In this document: one piece after another, positions 5,818 to 5,887 of the stretch | How positions within the stretch are numbered: position 1 is the first letter of the stretch | Layout of the letters: each line of letters begins with the position of its first letter | Source of the DNA: Treponema sp. | Lineage (GTDB): Bacteria; Spirochaetota; Spirochaetia; Treponematales; Breznakiellaceae | Assembly: GCA_031267115.1 (NCBI GenBank) | Contig: JAIRZS010000281.1 | Span: 1-5,887 of the forward strand | Direction: 5' to 3' | Length of the DNA: 5,887 nucleotides | Notes under the pieces: generated by a model | What the model was told of the DNA's origin: nothing | The model's database searches: none | The model's input: only the letters and a program-made list of their open reading frames with translations | Made by a program: the position numbers and the translations under genes

Positions 5818-5864
5818 TTTACCGCAAAGTCAAATCGAACCGAAGGTTCGCAGTCAAAGAAGTG
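5818..5864 (+). repeat. Dispersed repeat, copy 2, with hairpin insertion
   Basis: TTTACCGCAAAGTC (5818-5831) and AGTCAAAGAAGTG (5852-5864) match copy 1 exactly. Between them are 20 bases with the hairpin CGAACC (5836-5841), loop GAA, GGTTCG (5845-5850). A partial extra unit, TTTACCGC, lies just before at 5806-5813. The right half of the palindrome seen with copy 1 is absent; after 5864 the sequence changes to GAGGCTGTTCCAAAACT. Confidence 0.6.
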
Positions 5865-5887
5865 AGGCTGTTCCAAAACTATCGGCA

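Larger units (their letters stand above)
5585..5887. other. Non-coding region upstream of yajC
   Basis: This is about 300 bases without a believable gene. It holds, from the yajC side, the leader and candidate promoter, the two-hairpin repeat copy B, the dispersed repeat copy 2, and at the right edge GGCTGTTCCAAAACT. A 64-codon minus-strand frame (5876-5682) is made entirely of these repeats and has no ribosome binding site, so I leave it out. Confidence 0.7.

Noticed and set aside
5682..5876. 64-codon minus-strand frame upstream of yajC
   Set aside because: It consists wholly of the two repeat families and their hairpins, with no ribosome binding site or domain.
1..5887. CRISPR array, tRNA, rRNA or riboswitch
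   Set aside because: No regularly spaced direct repeats, no cloverleaf with a CCA-type end, no rRNA-like stretches and no riboswitch core that I can recognise on either strand.

Overview
The window looks like chromosomal DNA of a spirochaete, most likely a Treponema of the GC-richer, termite-gut type. This is inference from the character of the SecD, SecF, YajC and CorA proteins and from the moderately GC-rich coding sequence. No rRNA or other phylogenetic marker is present, so the genus is a judgement and not a proof.

Layout, left to right. Positions 1-101 hold a structured non-coding repeat with two hairpins around a constant core. corA (minus, 164-1138) encodes a CorA-type magnesium/cobalt channel. 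It diverges from a HAD-superfamily hydrolase of the pyrimidine 5'-nucleotidase type (plus, 1189-1815); only 50 bp separate the two starts, and the best promoter for the hydrolase lies over the corA start. Positions 1816-2079 are a convergent intergenic region with a long imperfect palindrome, a dispersed-repeat copy, a small tandem duplication and a GC-rich inverted repeat. Positions 2080-5584 (minus strand) are the yajC-secD-secF operon. secD and secF overlap by four bases (ATGA); yajC and secD are separated by 161 bp containing two GC-rich hairpins. Positions 5585-5887 hold the yajC promoter and leader, a second copy of the two-hairpin repeat (opposite orientation), a second copy of the repeat seen at 1850-1881, and a short motif at the right edge that may continue outside.

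How the genes work together: YajC, SecD and SecF form the accessory membrane complex of the SecYEG translocon, which uses the proton-motive force to pull exported proteins to the outer face of the cytoplasmic membrane. The key ion-coupling residues can be seen in SecD (Asp472) and SecF (Asp301, Arg335). CorA and the HAD hydrolase are ordinary housekeeping neighbours with no evident link to secretion.

I did not find a new multi-gene system here. The most unusual content is non-coding: two families of dispersed repeats, each represented twice in under 6 kb, plus the structured yajC-secD spacer. An enlarged first periplasmic domain in SecF is the main protein-level oddity.
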